From contig OZ037912.1 in assembly GCA_964035575.1 (NCBI GenBank), positions 1 to 64,000 on the forward strand: DNA of 64,000 nt, read 5' to 3'. Position numbers and translations under genes: made by a program. The notes beneath the pieces are model-generated. The model searched no databases. It saw only the letters and a program-made list of their open reading frames with translations, and was not told where the DNA came from. Of the stretch, positions 62,597 through 64,000 are shown in pieces. Each line of letters starts with the position of its first letter. Position 1 is the stretch's first letter. The DNA is from Rhynchopus sp. YZ270_cl-10. Lineage: Eukaryota > Euglenozoa > Diplonemea > Diplonemida > Diplonemidae.

Positions 62597-63445
62597 TGCG
62601 CACGCAAGGTTGCTGCGGACACTACGCCGTTACCTTCCACAAAAGGGAAATAGGAGATGTCAAGACAGCCTGCAGCCTGCCACACTGAGATCTTGGGCGG
62701 GTCAGGCCTACGCTCCAAATAGAAGGGGGGAAAGAGGGAACCAAGATGCGATACGTATGTGTAAGGTGTAAGGTGTAAGGTGGGAGGTGGGAGGTGGGAG
62801 GTGGGAGGAAGAGGCAGGGGAAAAAACTGAAAAAAGGCGTGTGAGGCCCAAATCAAGATCGGGGCCCCCTGGTTGTGTAAGGAAAACCCCCCAAGTGGGT
62901 TTAAAAAAAAAAAAGGTGGGGGTGGGTTGTGCCTGTGTGTGGTGTGGTGGTAGATATGTGCACAAAAGAGAACTGTGTTCGGTGAGATGAACCCGGGCTC
63001 GTCATGTGAGACAAAAAAAAATTGTGGCAAAAAAGTCAGGGTCACGTGCTTTGCACTAAACCCTACTGTAGGTAATCGCATGACAATAACTTTATTGGGG
63101 TGGAAATACATGCACTTTTTTACACGAGTTTTGTTTGCCAAAACCAAGTTGGTAAACGGTGTAGTGTTTGTCTCACGAACGTCGAGAGTACATAGAATTT
63201 TGTCACTCACGAGCAAAGCGAGCTTTGGCAATAACCCAACTGTTTGTTTGGCAAAGCAAAACCTGGTTTCAACAGAATTTGAAAAAAGTGTGCATTTATT
63301 CCCAATCAAATGCACCAATCCATAATGTTATTTGCTATTGAAAAAAGCAGCACTCACGATTCGTCAAGGCTGTAGAGGGAGTTGCTTTGTATGAAAACCC
63401 CTATTCCATCCATCCACATTACCCCGACAGGCAAAAAGCAAACCC
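62597..63445. other. Intergenic region upstream of the EF-hand/WD40 gene
   Basis: A GTGGGAG-type tandem (62780-62808) and AT-rich sequence. Open frames here show no family features. I see no gene. Confidence 0.45.
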
Positions 63446-63506
63446 AGGGAAATAGCTCCATATACCGAATTATGCGACATCGCATAATTCTGGATTTTTT
63501 GGGGAC

Positions 63507-63539
<33 letters not shown>

Positions 63540-64000
63540 GGATTTTTGGGCACTTTTGGGGGCCCCTCGCCGCGGACCCCCAGATCTCCCAGATGACTGG
63601 AATGATGGAACCTTAAAATTTTCGCTCGCTGCGCTTGCAGATGTGCCGTACCCCTTAATTTTTTTTTGCCTGCGGCGCCATTTTCCTTTTTTGCTCCGCA
63701 AAAAAAGGGTTTGTTGAGTGACTGTGTGGTTGTAAACCAGCATTTTTACACCGTACCCTATTTTTTTTTTCGCCTGCGGCGCCATTTATTTTTTTCCATA
63801 CGGTTAGTGGAACGTAAGGTGCAAGACCAAGCTCCGTAATAAGGGATTACATTCCGTTTTTGGTTATCTCGCAATTTGACCTTTCGCCTCTCCACTCAGG
63901 GAGGCTTGCGCGAAGCGCAACGACCGCTTTCGACCGGGCGGAAAAAAAATTTCGTTTTCGCATAATTCCTGATTTTGGAGGAAAACCAAGCTATTTCCCT
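63446..64000. mobile_element. TIR-like element reaching the window edge
   Basis: AGGGAAATAGCT at the left is matched inverted by AGCTATTTCCCT at the last bases of the window; both are followed inward by GAATTATGCG-type words. The interior has a 31-base A-run and CGCCTGCGGCGCC repeats. No ORF of note. The right end cannot be confirmed. Confidence 0.45.

Overview
The window is nuclear DNA of a eukaryote, most likely a free-living unicellular protist whose lineage I cannot name. The evidence is GT-AG introns with a shared GTATG(C/T) donor (three cases), a ribosome-assembly gene (PNO1), eukaryotic signalling genes (Ser/Thr kinase, PDZ, EF-hand/WD40), a LINE with a poly(A) tail, selenocysteine-type UGA codons, and many homogenised minisatellites. 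Every host gene I can defend lies on the minus strand, as one directional array. TAA and TAG end most genes; TGA ends only two genes, both of the selenoprotein family.

1-14 kb is a retrotransposon and satellite block. It holds one apparently full-length LINE on the minus strand (RT, restriction-like endonuclease, two OTU protease domains, zinc fingers, one 2697-codon ORF). Beside it is a 5'-truncated LINE copy interrupted by a small DNA element and by a third LINE copy. A 17-bp tandem repeat seems to be the LINE target, and a 10-bp minisatellite of about 73 units follows. 14-25 kb holds a nucleotidyltransferase (NMNAT-like), a PH-like small protein, a zinc-finger retrocopy with a poly(A) tail, and two-exon PNO1. 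Between them are palindromic or terminal-inverted-repeat (TIR) elements and a 102-unit TACTG array.

25-32 kb is a tandem segmental duplication carrying three peroxiredoxin-like (AhpC/TSA) genes. Each has an in-frame TGA exactly where the catalytic Cys of the FYRGGWCPxC motif should be, so they read as UxxC selenoproteins. 33-39 kb holds an orphan protein and a coiled-coil/PDZ protein with one intron.

39-53 kb is essentially gene-free but crowded with short dispersed hairpin families, several TIR elements and a 6-bp satellite. 53-64 kb holds a Ser/Thr kinase with an MGQCCS acylation start, a TA-flanked TIR element carrying a coding fragment, and a two-exon EF-hand/WD40 protein whose first exon starts MGCGASS. 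The window ends in another TIR-like element.

The strongest leads are the UGA/Sec peroxiredoxin cluster, the double-OTU LINE with apparent target preference, and a dispersed hairpin family (AAGATGA-stem-CCTCTCGT-stem-TCACCTT) whose stems change sequence in a compensatory way between copies.
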